From assembly GCA_036365515.1 (NCBI GenBank), contig CM070877.1:7697001-7761000 (forward strand): 64,000 nt of DNA, written 5' to 3'. The translations under genes and the position numbers were made by a program. The notes beneath the pieces were generated by a model. It did no database searches and was not told the origin of the DNA. It saw nothing but the letters and a program-made list of their open reading frames with translations. The DNA is from Torymus aiolomorphi. Lineage: Eukaryota; Arthropoda; Insecta; Hymenoptera; Torymidae. Of the stretch, positions 1-14,692 are shown piece after piece (position 1 is the stretch's first letter; each line of letters opens with the position of its first letter).

Positions 1-30
1 AATTCGTCAATAATAATTTTGGCCTTGTAG

Positions 31-173
31 AAATCGTCCATTTTTCTCCCATTTGTGAAACGATTGTTCTCCCATTTTCTAGCCATTTTCTAGCGATTTC
101 GGTCAACTCGCCATTAAATGGCTAGAAAATGGGAGAAAAATAGTTTCACAAATGGGCGAAAAATGGACGATTT
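31..173. repeat. Foldback inverted repeat, 57-bp arms
   Basis: Positions 31-87 and 117-173 are near-perfect reverse complements separated by about 29 bp. Both arms carry the same blocks in mirror order (AAATCGTCCATTTTTC, CCCATTTGTGAAA, CTCCCATTTTCTAGCCATT). Mismatches are few, so the structure is young or maintained. It could be a MITE or a hairpin RNA locus. No coding sequence lies inside. Confidence 0.8.
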
Positions 174-487
174 TCAGCAGTATATAGGTTATTAGTATAT
201 AGATTATTTATTGCTGTTTAAAAATTATTAGATTTAATTCTACAAGCTTTTACAAATTGATAAATATTACATTCTTCCTGATAATAAACGATACCTACCA
301 TCGACCCACAAACAATCGTTCGCAATAAAATTATCACCATCGCTACTTTCTACCATCGAACGAACGAAGCCATCCGCGCTGCGATTTTTCACCTTACCTG
401 CGGTCTCTCGCTGAAGAAAGACGAGAAAGAGCCGCCGGCTTAGCGGCCGCGGCTGTCATAGTTATAGTTATACAGAGAAGCCTTCTC
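174..487. other. Noncoding stretch upstream of a promoter
   Basis: No convincing ORF. The left part is AT-rich. From about 300 it becomes richer in CpG and short GC blocks (such as GCGGCCGCGGC near 442), consistent with proximal promoter DNA for the TATA/initiator pair that follows. No specific binding site is claimed. Confidence 0.4.
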
Positions 488-521
488 TATAAAAGTGTCT
501 TATCTTTTTTGTCGGTCAGTT
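488..521 (+). promoter_or_regulatory. Core promoter: TATA box plus arthropod initiator
   Basis: TATAAAAG lies at 488-495 and TCAGTT at 516-521. If A518 is +1, the first T of the TATA box is at -30, the canonical metazoan spacing. The initiator matches the arthropod TCAKTY consensus exactly. The flanks are CpG-rich. The downstream gene is unknown; TBCEL 16 kb away on the same strand is one candidate. No DPE match is seen at +28. Confidence 0.6.
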
Positions 522-760
522 TCTTGCGCGCGTTGGGTAACTTTGAACTCGACCGGTTTTTTTTTCTCTCTTCCTCTCTGTCTCGCGAAGTGAAGTGGCG
601 TCGCTCGAGCGTTTGGCAACGTGTCAGAGATGAAGATGAAAATATTGTATCCATTTGGCGTGAGATTTGTCCGCAGATTACGTAGAAACGTAGTGGTTTG
701 TGAAATTGTACGATTCGAAGGAAGGATGTGGGAATGTGTGTATTAGCGTAAATAGTGAAA
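518..760 (+). other. Candidate first exon (5' UTR) with a 38-codon ORF
   Basis: Inference from the promoter just upstream and a donor-like GTGAGT at 761-766. The stretch contains an ATG-initiated ORF at 630-746 (38 codons then TAG), beginning MKMKILYPFG and rich in Arg and Val. It is too short to call a gene and may be an upstream ORF in a leader. No acceptor linking this exon to a coding exon can be proved by eye; the first acceptor with certain coding sequence on this strand is at 16798. Confidence 0.3.
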
Positions 761-942
761 GTGAGTGTGTATTGATCCTAGATTATCAGGATATGGGCGA
801 TTATCGTGTCTGAGATATATGTAGCTATAGACAAGATCGTGTAGAAAAACTACGCGTAATGTAGTGCGAATTAAATTCATCGCCATCGTTCATCTCTGCT
901 CACATATAATATAACCACGATATAAAGCTACACATATTCTTC

Positions 943-1157
943 TCTCAGTGTACAATATATAGGAACGTGGGGATAAATCTCAAATACTAAAATTATTACT
1001 ATATTTTATAGTAAAAATTACTATGTACATAGCAATTTTTATTATGTATATATCAATTTTTACTATAAAATATGGTAATAATTTTGGTATTTGAGATTTG
1101 TCCCCACGTTCCTATATGTTATAGTAATTTTTAATACATAATTTTTCTCAGTGTACA
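943..1157. repeat. Foldback MITE-like element flanked by a 12-bp direct repeat
   Basis: Long arms at 957-1019 and 1055-1117 are reverse complements with scattered mismatches; both ends read CGTGGGGA(T/C)AAATCTCAAATAC in mirror orientation. TCTCAGTGTACA occurs at 943-954 and again at 1146-1157, flanking the hairpin like a target duplication or the ends of a somewhat larger insertion. The interior is AT-rich and noncoding. Confidence 0.7.
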
Positions 1158-1966
1158 CATCATTTTAACGCCCGAGCACTTCATTATTCAGATTGCTGCC
1201 GTCCGATATATCAAAACCAACCTTACGAGCACAGCAGCGCAAAGTTATATTAACGATCCAGCGGCATGAACAATTTCACTTTTCTGCGGCCGTGATCGTT
1301 AAGCGTCGCTCTTCCGCCGAGGGGAAAAACGGCTCGTTATTTTACGCGCTGATCTTTTCCTCTCTCGTATATAGAGAGTATATAATATAGGTGTACAAGG
1401 AGTCGCCGTCTCCGTATTATAAATCAATGAGGCGGCCGCGGGTTCGTTATACATAGAGAAAGGCGAGGAGCGACTCTGTGATGCATTGTTTTCGGGGTCT
1501 GAATGTCGCATTATACACCGCGCGCAGGAGAGAAATTGCTCCTAGCAACAGCAGTAGTAGTAGTTTCTAGTTTCTAAGGACCTTTTTTTCTTGGGGATAT
1601 TTTTGTTATTAGGGCACGTGTGTGTTTGTTTTTCTGTGGGAGTAGCTAGATGATAAATGGTTTATTCAGTAGTCCCGGCTGTAGGCGTTGAAACCAGTGG
1701 TGGTCATGATTGTTAGCGCGATTGTTGCGAGCATTAATTCATTATTCGATTTTTAACGGTTGGCTGATTTTTGTGGGAATGTAGGTCTGGCAAGGTGTTG
1801 GGACAATGAAATGGAAAGTAACCTGGGGGGAGGGAATGGACGTTCCTATTGTTTGATCGATTAAAAATTGAAAATACATTTTCGCGGTCTATTTGCAGAT
1901 TTGAACTAGACGTCATTGATACGATTGAAAAAACTTACTGAAAGAATACAGATTAGATTCAAAACT
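1158..1966. other. Noncoding stretch, no supported feature
   Basis: Short ORFs occur on both strands but lack domain character or splice context. A short AGT/AGC repeat appears near 1548-1570. I see no RNA gene or transposon terminus here. Confidence 0.4.
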
Positions 1967-1973
1967 CTATTTT

Positions 1974-2197
1974 ATGGGTCTGAAGTTTGCATCGTTGGAA
2001 TGCAACGAAATAATTTTTCACGATTGATTGAAGTTTTTAAAAAATGGAAATTTTATCTAAACCTTTGTTCTAAAGTTATTTTATACTATAAAACACTAAA
2101 TCTACAGGCAAAATTAATATTATTAGCATAAATGTGAAGTAAAATGAAGTATTTTTTTTATTTCGTTGTACTCCAACGTCACAAACTTCAGACCCAT
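1974..2197. repeat. Inverted-repeat element, 37-bp termini
   Basis: Arms at 1974-2010 and 2161-2197 are reverse complements with a handful of mismatches; the outer edge reads ATGGGTCTGAAGTTTG in mirror orientation and the inner edge CAACGAAA. The roughly 150-bp interior is AT-rich. The small ORF spanning it (ending at 2131) looks like a by-product. Best read as a small non-autonomous element. Confidence 0.6.
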
Positions 2198-3782
2198 TCT
2201 ATTTTAAGGTCGTTTTATATATCAAAGGATACCAACTACGGTATCACTGCTACCACAAAGACAATTTTTGAGTTAATATAAAAACTTTAAATCCATCAAG
2301 TATACAATTCTTACACGACAATAAATTCCCTACCCTTTTTTTCACCCAACGCCAGCCAAACACTCGCGCAGACAAAGAGACAGATCCACGTCCGACCCAC
2401 TCAAATCAGACTCGCCCATATCCGCTCGCGTACACACGCGTATTATACATACATACGCGAAAAAAGTGCTACTGCACCTGCACGCGTGAAGCAACTCGAG
2501 CGTGAAATTCGAAAGGACTTTTCTCGTTTTATCATTCGCCGCGAATGAAAAATCCCAATTAAAATGCTGGCGTTGTCGGGCGGCTGGGAAAGCGGACGAT
2601 GACTCGAGAGGGTTTATTCGCCGGTAGACGGAAAGATAGATTTTCTTTTTTATTTTGATCTGTATGTGTTGCTGGTTTGATCAGTTTGAATGAATTGGTG
2701 ATGATCTCAAGTTGGCTGAATAACACGTTAGACGATAAAAATATATCGAGCGTGAAAAATTGATTCGATGTTAAAAGCTTCTGTGTATATGTACGTAAAA
2801 GCTGTTCAATAATTCAAAAAAGAGCAGCCAAGATCTATGATTAACTTTGATATCCTATTTGTAGATCAAAACGAATGCGGGTGAAAAACAAAACGCATTA
2901 AACACGCGGACAATTAAAAATTAATAAATTCGTTCCATAACTATACATATTATATCCTTCTTCCAATCCACAAAAACACTCGCTTTTCGCAATGAACAGA
3001 CGTAAATCTGTTTGTTTGGAAAAAAAAGATCCTTAACAATTACACATAACTAATCAGGGGAGATTTGGAACGTCGATAACGCGACTATAATAGCCTCAAC
3101 TCGCGCAACGCGAATTTCAATCTTTAATGTCGCTTCGCAGTCGGCGAACAATATTTATATATATATATAATGGTATGCATTTTATCCTGTGCCCAGCCAC
3201 CGAAACGTTCACTTTTACTGAACGGCAGCCGCTCGCTCGTGTTACATACAGAAAACAGCTATAGCGAGCGCGGGGGAGCATTAAAAATACATAAGTCGAT
3301 GATCGCGCGGTGTAATTTATAATTTTAAGGTTGCGTAATGTGGCAGGCGGCGCGGGGCGCGGGGATTGTTTAATTGTTGCGGAATGGTAATATGGAGCCG
3401 GGAGATGGGAAACGCGAGTCCGTTCAGGTGTGACTGAAAAATTCGCGGGAACGAGAAAGAGAAAGCTTCGCGAATAGTGGTTGATTTTTTAATTGATAAA
3501 CATAGGCGCTTGTTGATAAAAAAAAAATAAATGGTTGTGTATAAAAAGAGAAAGGTCATTGGCTTTTAGACCGAAACAAAAATGAAGTTTCTCTTTCGAC
3601 AGTTTCTCATCATTGTAATTAATGATTTTCACGGTTAAGCGTTTATTTGTCTTCTAAAAGAACTTTTTAGGATGAAACAAAATTCAAGAACAGGTTAAAT
3701 AAAAAACTACGCTTAACCCTTGTGCGCCACTGCCGGATGAAAAGAATCCGATTAAGGATGTGTTAGAGCACGCTATCGTTTC
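2198..3782. other. Noncoding AT-rich stretch with CpG patches
   Basis: No coding exon is recognisable. CpG-containing patches occur around 2340-2640 and 3060-3480. A TATATATATATAT run sits near 3157-3169. Confidence 0.4.
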
Positions 3783-3826
3783 GAGATTCAGCATGTGTCT
3801 GAAATTCCGAACGTTCATAGTGAACG
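3783..3826. repeat. Partial copy of the GAACGTTCAT element terminus
   Basis: The block GAAATTCCGAACGTTCATAG followed by TGAACGAA matches the terminal repeat of the element at 3976-4197 and its relative at 48061-48230, but no opposite end lies close by. It may be a solo terminus or the outer edge of a larger nested copy. A GATTCAG word occurs beside it and again just outside the full copy, near 4199. Confidence 0.5.
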
Positions 3827-3975
3827 AAAAAACTAAAATTTGCGATTTGCATTAAAATAGGTTTAAAACCATAAAACAGGATGGGAATGAACCAAAAACA
3901 GCGCAAAAACAAATTTGGCACTTCGCAACCCTCAAAAACTACCCCCAAACAACCCTAAAAGACGAATCATTTTTA

Positions 3976-4197
3976 GGTATTTGAAATTTTGAACGTTCAT
4001 AGCGAACGAAAGATTTTTACTATTTTCAGATTTAGCCGAATTTGGCTATTTAATACGTTTAAAAAATGACAATAACTGTGTCTCTTCACTTCTCATTCTT
4101 GCAGTCACCACTAAAACCACTCCGACGAATTCTAATCAAAATTAGAAACTTTAACTTAATATTTCGTTCATTATGAACGTTGGGAATTTCAAATACG
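3976..4197. mobile_element. Non-autonomous TIR element, copy 1 of family G
   Basis: It begins GTATTTGAAATTTTGAACGT and ends with the reverse complement. The terminal repeats are about 35 bp and each contains the internal palindrome CGTTCAT-N-ATGAACG (diverged in the left copy). A second copy at 48061-48230 shares the termini and an internal block (TTCTCA(C/T)TCTTGCAGTCACC). No ORF, so it is a MITE-like element dependent on a transposase elsewhere. The superfamily is not assigned because the target duplication is unclear. Confidence 0.65.
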
Positions 4198-4320
4198 TGA
4201 TTCAGCGTGATATTTAGAGCGAACAGCTTTTAGACGTTATGTAGACGCCTCCTCGACTCGATTGATATGTAAACTTCTTTTGTGCCGATTAAGCTTCTGA
4301 CTCCGTTATAGTAGATAAGT

Positions 4321-5187
4321 TAAGGTAAAAGTACCAGTTCTGGAACGATTTTTGGCGTCGTTTCAGTTTTTCATAATTTTAAAATGAATTAATATAAAAA
4401 TATGCAGATTTTTTACATCTGTGGATGAAGTAGGGCTTAATTAACAAAATAATCACTTACAATACTGGATTTGAAGCAAATAATTAATTGTATCAATAAA
4501 ATAAGTCATAAGTCGACATGTACGTATTGTAGAACGATGGTTTCGAGCGTTCGAGAGTTCTAAAGATATATCAAAATAAGTTACTTGTATGATATTTTTA
4601 TAATATGTGTCATTGTTCAACAGAAAGCTTATGAATTGTAGATTTCATTTTTCTGATGACTTCCAGGAGTTATTTTGGTTTTCATATCGAAAAAACGTGT
4701 TCCATAATTAGTACATCAATTTCAAGTATTGTCCGTATTAATGGAACGAAATTTAACTGTGTTCCACGAACAGGGACATCATGATTTGCATATGTACCCA
4801 TTAGTGGAACAAGCGTAATTATTAACATTAACACGCATTTAGCTACTTATGATATTGTCTGATTTAAAACAAATATGTTTTATTATATTCTACATTAATC
4901 ATAAGTCATGTAAATAGCGTCATTCATAAAGTTTTTGTCATCTGAAATATGCGAGAAACATAACCTATAAATATCAGGATAACGTACAAATGTAGGCAAT
5001 TAAAATTATTTTAAAAATCTACACATGTTTGAAACCCATTTGCTGTGAAAAGTTACTGAAGTAAATATCGTTTCAAATCAAATACATTAGTTTTTGTTTT
5101 TGTAATGCCAAGCAATAGTCCAAATTATATGATTTTGTTAGCTGTTCCAAAACTAGGCACTGTTCCGCAACTGGTACTTTTACCTTA
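4321..5187. mobile_element. 867-bp non-autonomous TIR element, TA-flanked
   Basis: The left terminus (from 4323) AGGTAAAAGTACCAGTT is mirrored at the right end (to 5185), and both sides are bounded by TA (4321-4322 and 5186-5187). TA duplication is the hallmark of Tc1/mariner-type insertion, so this is probably a mariner-related non-autonomous element. The interior is AT-rich, has several GTTCCA/TGGAAC words, and has no transposase ORF. Confidence 0.65.
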
Positions 5188-9417
<4,230 letters not shown>

Positions 9418-9457
9418 GTAAACAGCTGTGTAAACAGTAAAACTTGTCGTGTAAACA
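9418..9457 (+). promoter_or_regulatory. Cluster of three forkhead-type GTAAACA sites
   Basis: GTAAACA occurs at 9418-9424, 9430-9436 and 9451-9457. The first and third are followed by GCT and the first forms GTAAACAGCTGTGT, overlapping an E-box (CAGCTG). The same GTAAACAGCTGTGT word recurs near 12650. GTAAACA is the known core for FoxA/FoxO proteins. Function as an enhancer is inference. Confidence 0.35.
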
Positions 9458-10280
9458 GCTCTGTGTGGACACGGATATTCGGTCGCGGAGAGAGATTTGC
9501 CCTAGGAATGCGATTGTCCACGCGCGTAATTCAAGTAGGAAGTTGAGCGCTAAAAGTTACTTTAATACACGGCTTCTTCCGCGTTAATTAACGATCGGAT
9601 GCGTTTCTTTTTTATTTCGTCAAAGGAGAGAAACTCGCCAATCGAACGTGTCCTAAAATTAGCGGATTTATGGTGGCATAAATCACGAGAGGTGGTCTTT
9701 GATTCCGATCGGGATATATATGTGTGTATGCGATGCAGGAAGCGTGCCCGTATGTATAGGCAATATAATAAAACTCGCGTGTATCAACGGATGATTTACG
9801 GCCGGCGCTGTTGCGGTTCTTTAGATAAGAGGCACTTTGGCCGGGCTGCGGGATTTCGGAACGAGGACTGGTGAATAGCTTGGATGGGATAGGCTCTGCG
9901 ATGGGAGTATTTAGAACTGGCAATTAATCCTATCAGGAAAGTTGTTAAGATCTAATACTTAGATACCTTTGGAAAATTAAAAACCTCCGATGCGGTTGCG
10001 TTCTCGCGCTTGAGATAATGGATGAGGTCATCCAATTTGTTAGTAATAAGATGGAAAATCTCCTAGGGAGAGGTTTAACAGATTGTTCTGTCGAGAAGTA
10101 ATAAGGTATATTATTATTCGTTGCGTCATTCTCACTTCTGATTGGAATCGGAGCCGGTGTAATTGGGATGCCGATAGAACTATGTAAAATTAAGCAAATA
10201 AATGTTACACCTTATATAGTGAAACATCATACGACAACCCACGCACTGAATTCATAGACAAAATCACACATCTACGATGA
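9458..10280. other. Noncoding stretch, no supported feature
   Basis: Mixed CpG-containing and AT-rich sequence. Frames on both strands around 9600-9920 overlap each other and have no domain signature. Confidence 0.4.
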
Positions 10281-10340
10281 TACACACACACACACACACA
10301 CATACACACACACACATACACACACACACACAGACACACA
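10281..10340. repeat. (CA)n microsatellite
   Basis: A CA dinucleotide run of about 60 bp with occasional TA and GA interruptions. The opposite-frame open readings (His-Thr or Cys-Val repeats) are artefacts. Confidence 0.9.
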
Positions 10341-13300
10341 CCATCTCTCATCGTTACGAGTCCCTTAACCTCATACCCACGCGAGCAGCTACAACTACCA
10401 CGTATGTAATCATCCGTATACATCTCTCCGTGCGCAGGGGCGTCGCGCGGCACTTATGCACCGGACCTAATCAGCTAAACCACCGCGCGACTTATCTCCT
10501 CGTCGTCGTCAATGCGGAACGTTTTCCACGCTCGGATGGGTTATCGCGCGCGGCCGACGACGACGGTCCTTTTACGTCGCGCCAGTGGTTTGCGGGAACC
10601 CAGCGCGCGGTGGTTTTGGCTTAACTGGAGCGGGGTAATTGGGTGGGCGGTGCAGCACTGCTGGGCGTACAAGATGGGGTTCGAGATTTCGAGATCTGCG
10701 GAAAAGTGTAGTGTGGGTGTATGTGTCTGATGACGCGAGTGATCGGGATTTGTCATTGTGGTTTCGGTGGGAATTTCGTCAGGTTGCGAAGGGTTCGGGT
10801 CGCTCAGAGTTGATGCCTGTGTCGGAACGATCTGATAAAGTCTGGTTAGTCTGTGTTGCAATAGGGGTTTTTGGTTTGCGTCGATATAGAAAACGAAAAG
10901 GTTCGAATAGATTTTTCAATTCAAAATATTCAGGCTTTTTACTTAATCTCATCCCTGCTAGAAATTCATCTATACGAAAAAAAAAAAAAAATAAAACTGG
11001 CTAATTAATCGCTATGATGAAACGATTTTTCGACCATTATTTGCCTATTTCTTAGATTGACGTAACAACAAAATATTCGTATTTGATTTACTACTAATTT
11101 TATCTTTGAAGTGCTTTGAATGGCTTACCAAAATATAAATAAATAACGTTAACTCATAAATTATTTGTTGTACTCTTTCTATGAATAATTCAGCAAAAGT
11201 TTTATTTCTCCATCTGATTCTGTCTCTCTCACTCCTTGTCATAACAGCAAGCATTCTGCTAGCCATTTCCAGACTAAAGAAACTGATCAGTTTTAATACC
11301 TTTAAAATACTCAAGAACAAGATTGTGCTTGTCTTCGAAAAACTCAATCTATTTTTCAATCTATTAAATGGCCAAATAATAGAAGAAAAAGCGTTTCATC
11401 GGGAGCTAGAAACTGGACAAGAAATTCCCATTTTATAGCAAGTTTCTAATATAAATGGTCAGTTATTAGTTATAAAATGTTTTGGATTTCCACCAGGAAT
11501 TATACACTCGAAAATTGAGCAAAGCATAAATAACGAATCGCTTATTAAAAGAGGATTTTTCTGCTCTGCGAAAAATGATGGTCGTTTTTACCCCGAAACA
11601 ACCACCTAGCGACAAAAAAATATACCCTGACCACGCGTTATTCTACAAAATTACTTCCTTCCATTTGGTCATATTTACAACCAGGATCTCACAAACAAAC
11701 CAATTCTCTAGTTTTACGAGGACAATCGCCATTACAAAAGTTCAACCGTATCAAATCCCATTACTCCACATAACCCTTTACACTCCGGCAAAATAAACTT
11801 TTATCACCGCGCTGCAACTTACCATACAAAAGGACATTCTTCTCAACCCTAAACCTCTCTCTCTCTCTCTCTCTCCCACAACGTTTAGTGCGCAGCCATA
11901 TACGCTCCCCGCAACCGCATTTTATCATAACCCTATATATTTTCTCTCTGCTCCTGGATTCTCCTCGTCCCTCTGCCACATCGATCTCGCGGTTAAAAAA
12001 GCACTTCTAGAACGCGCGAGAGAGGGAATCTGGTCTGGCCATATTCGCTGGTGGTAAGGTCGCGCCATTGTCTTTTTGCATTGCCGCGGTGGCTGGGAAC
12101 CGGTCGTGTGTGGGCTAGTCGCGCAGAGAGAGACGCGTCTGAAGTGGAGGAGATTTTTGCGCGGCTGCTCACACGCAAGGAGTCGTTCGCGTTTATTGAT
12201 ATTTTTCAGTGTCGGATAATAATGCGTCGTTGGTTTGGTTAACTTGGAGTTATGGTTGCTTTAACGGTTCGAGTGCGTGGTAAGGATAGATGTCGCGGAT
12301 AAAAGTTATACTAAAGTAAATAGAATAGAATACAACGTCGTTTTGTCGGTTGAAAAAAATAGAGATACCGCTCAACACGCGCATTTATCTGTATTTTCAT
12401 AATGATGGTGCGTGTAATGGCTTCTTTTCTTTCGAGAGGATCAAAAACGAGCCCGGAGAAGCGTTTTGGTTCGTCGCACGTGAAGCCAACGCGCACACTC
12501 GTATATATATAAATTGCAAATCACGAAGCGGGATGACTAATGCTCGAAACAGGTAGGGAACTTAACACATCCTTGTTCTTCGCTTTTTATCGAGACTTTT
12601 CTGGATTTTGAGGAAATCAGCGAGAACAAAGACCATTGACTCATGTGTTGTAAACAGCTGTGTATTATTTGCGTTTCTCTTTCAATAAAATCCTATATAT
12701 GTTTACAAATACATCGTATCTTTGAGTAACTTTAGATCGTTTAATAAATCCGTATTATAAAATATCAGTGGTCTTGAATACCAAGGAACAAAATAAAGCT
12801 CTAGAAAAACTAGTTTATAAGTGATATGCGTCAGATTTACAAGCGAACATTATTTTGTAAATCCCAAAAACTTTATTTATTATCTTTTACAACTCTCACC
12901 TACTCCAACGAATCAATAAAACTTACCGTTACAAACAACCTCCTCCTTAGAAAATGTAAGGCACTATGAATCACATATTTTCAAATTCCAGCGAGCCCAC
13001 ACACCAACCGTAAAATCATCCAACAAAGGAACCCCGGACGACTGTATATCGCGGAGGAAAAGTCCTCGCCGCGACGACGACGCTCATGCGAACAAAGGCT
13101 GCGCGCGCACGGAAAGGAGAGCGCGACCGCGGCGGCAATTTGTAATATTGTTTGCCCGCCCGCCGCGATAGCTAGAGCACAGAGAAAGAGAAAAAGAAAA
13201 TGGGCGCGAGAGACGGAGAAAAGTCGCGAAATTTCGCGGAAAACTCGCGGTGGGAGTGAGAGACGTCGGAATTGTGGGTTGAATTGTGCGAGCTGGAGTG

Positions 13301-14600
13301 TATGTACGTGCCGTGAGGTCGTTGAGCTTCTCTGCGGAGGAGATGTTAATGTGTGGAATTTTGTAAATGGCTGGGACGCTTTGTTGCTGAACTAGATTTT
13401 ATGGTTATGAATAAGATTTTGTGTGCTCGTAGTATTAGTTTTATAGATTGAATTTATTGATCATCAACGAGCAAAATCTCTTACAGTTAGTCGTATTGCC
13501 TTTCCTTTATCGAAATAGTGTGCTACATTATAGTTAGCCTACACTATTTGATAGAAAATTTTGGCAACCGGTGGCAATCGTAAGAGATATATAGGAAAGA
13601 ATTTAATAAAATACAAATTTAGAATTTAGTGGGAACTGGAAGATGTTTCGTCCTTAGTCCTTAGATTTTATGGTTGTTGATCTTTTTTTCTTTTGAAGTG
13701 GCTTGAGTGTCAAACCGTGGTATTTTGTTTTTGTGAAGTTTATAAAGGAAGCTATACTGGTGGAAACAATGAAATGATTTAGCCATTTTTCTTTTAATTA
13801 ACCTTATGAGCATTAGATACTACACTTGTTAAATGAAAAGTTGCGTGTTAGTGGTTAACTTAATTTAAAAATTGTTTTAAAATTTTATTGATTTTTACGA
13901 TGTAAAGATATATTACTGGATAATCTAAAATAATTAGTATACATTAGTAAAAGAAATAGTTAATTTCGTTAAACGAATCTGGTAAAATTACACCTGACAT
14001 TAATTTTTCGACATTCGTTCAGTTCAAACATTGAGTAAAAGATTTATTAATTGTATTGACTTGAGAATCCGTGAGAAGATATGATTCAAGGCACCGAAAA
14101 ACATATATTTTACTCGCAACTGTTTCGACATCGTCTTATCAAACGGTTAAAATGCAAAAAATATTCAATTGCCGATGCATTAACGAGCGATCGATCAACT
14201 TTTAAACGTTTATGCGAAACTTCGCACGAATCCTTCAGCAACATAAAAAAGCCGTAGCTACAAGTTCCAGTAATCGATTTTCGTAAAGAAATTTTCGAAA
14301 TTTGATTACATCAACAATCCTCAGCCTAAAATTTCGAACTTTCGCCTTCTCAAACTCATGTTCATCCATCCACCAGCCCCAGTCCAACGCAACCTTTCTC
14401 CACCTCGACAACCGCTCGCCGCCAACGCACTTAAAAATCATCCAGCCGCTCGTTCTTATCAGGGCTCACTTACGCATGCGCACGTCTTCCGCAAGGCCGC
14501 TCGGCACTTCCCATTCCAATAAATAACCCGATCCACCTGCGGGGAGCCTTTTTGCACCGACGTCACACACACACACACAGACGCCCGGCCTGCATTAGCG
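10341..14600. other. Noncoding region with CpG-dense islands
   Basis: CpG-dense segments at about 10430-10620, 11990-12180 and 13020-13330 alternate with AT-rich DNA. A short CT tract is at 11852-11876. None contains a frame with recognisable protein features. A further forkhead-type GTAAACAGCTG sits at 12650-12660. Confidence 0.4.
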
Positions 14601-14610
14601 GCTATTATGG

Positions 14611-14692
14611 GGATTATTCAATGGTAATCGATGGCCGGCCAGGTGCGCACGCGCGATTTGATGGATTATTCAATCTTTATGCAATATGCTAA
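14611..14692. promoter_or_regulatory. Possible enhancer: paired GGATTATTCAAT
   Basis: GGATTATTCAAT is present twice, at 14611-14622 and 14663-14674, with TAATCGATGG between them and ATGCAATATGCTAAT just after. GGATTA is the known core of K50 homeodomain proteins (Otd/Bicoid class). Clustering suggests a cis-regulatory module, but this is inference from motifs alone. Confidence 0.25.

Noticed and set aside
10281..10340. CRISPR-like array or satellite
   Set aside because: It is a plain CA dinucleotide repeat; no spacers exist anywhere in the window.
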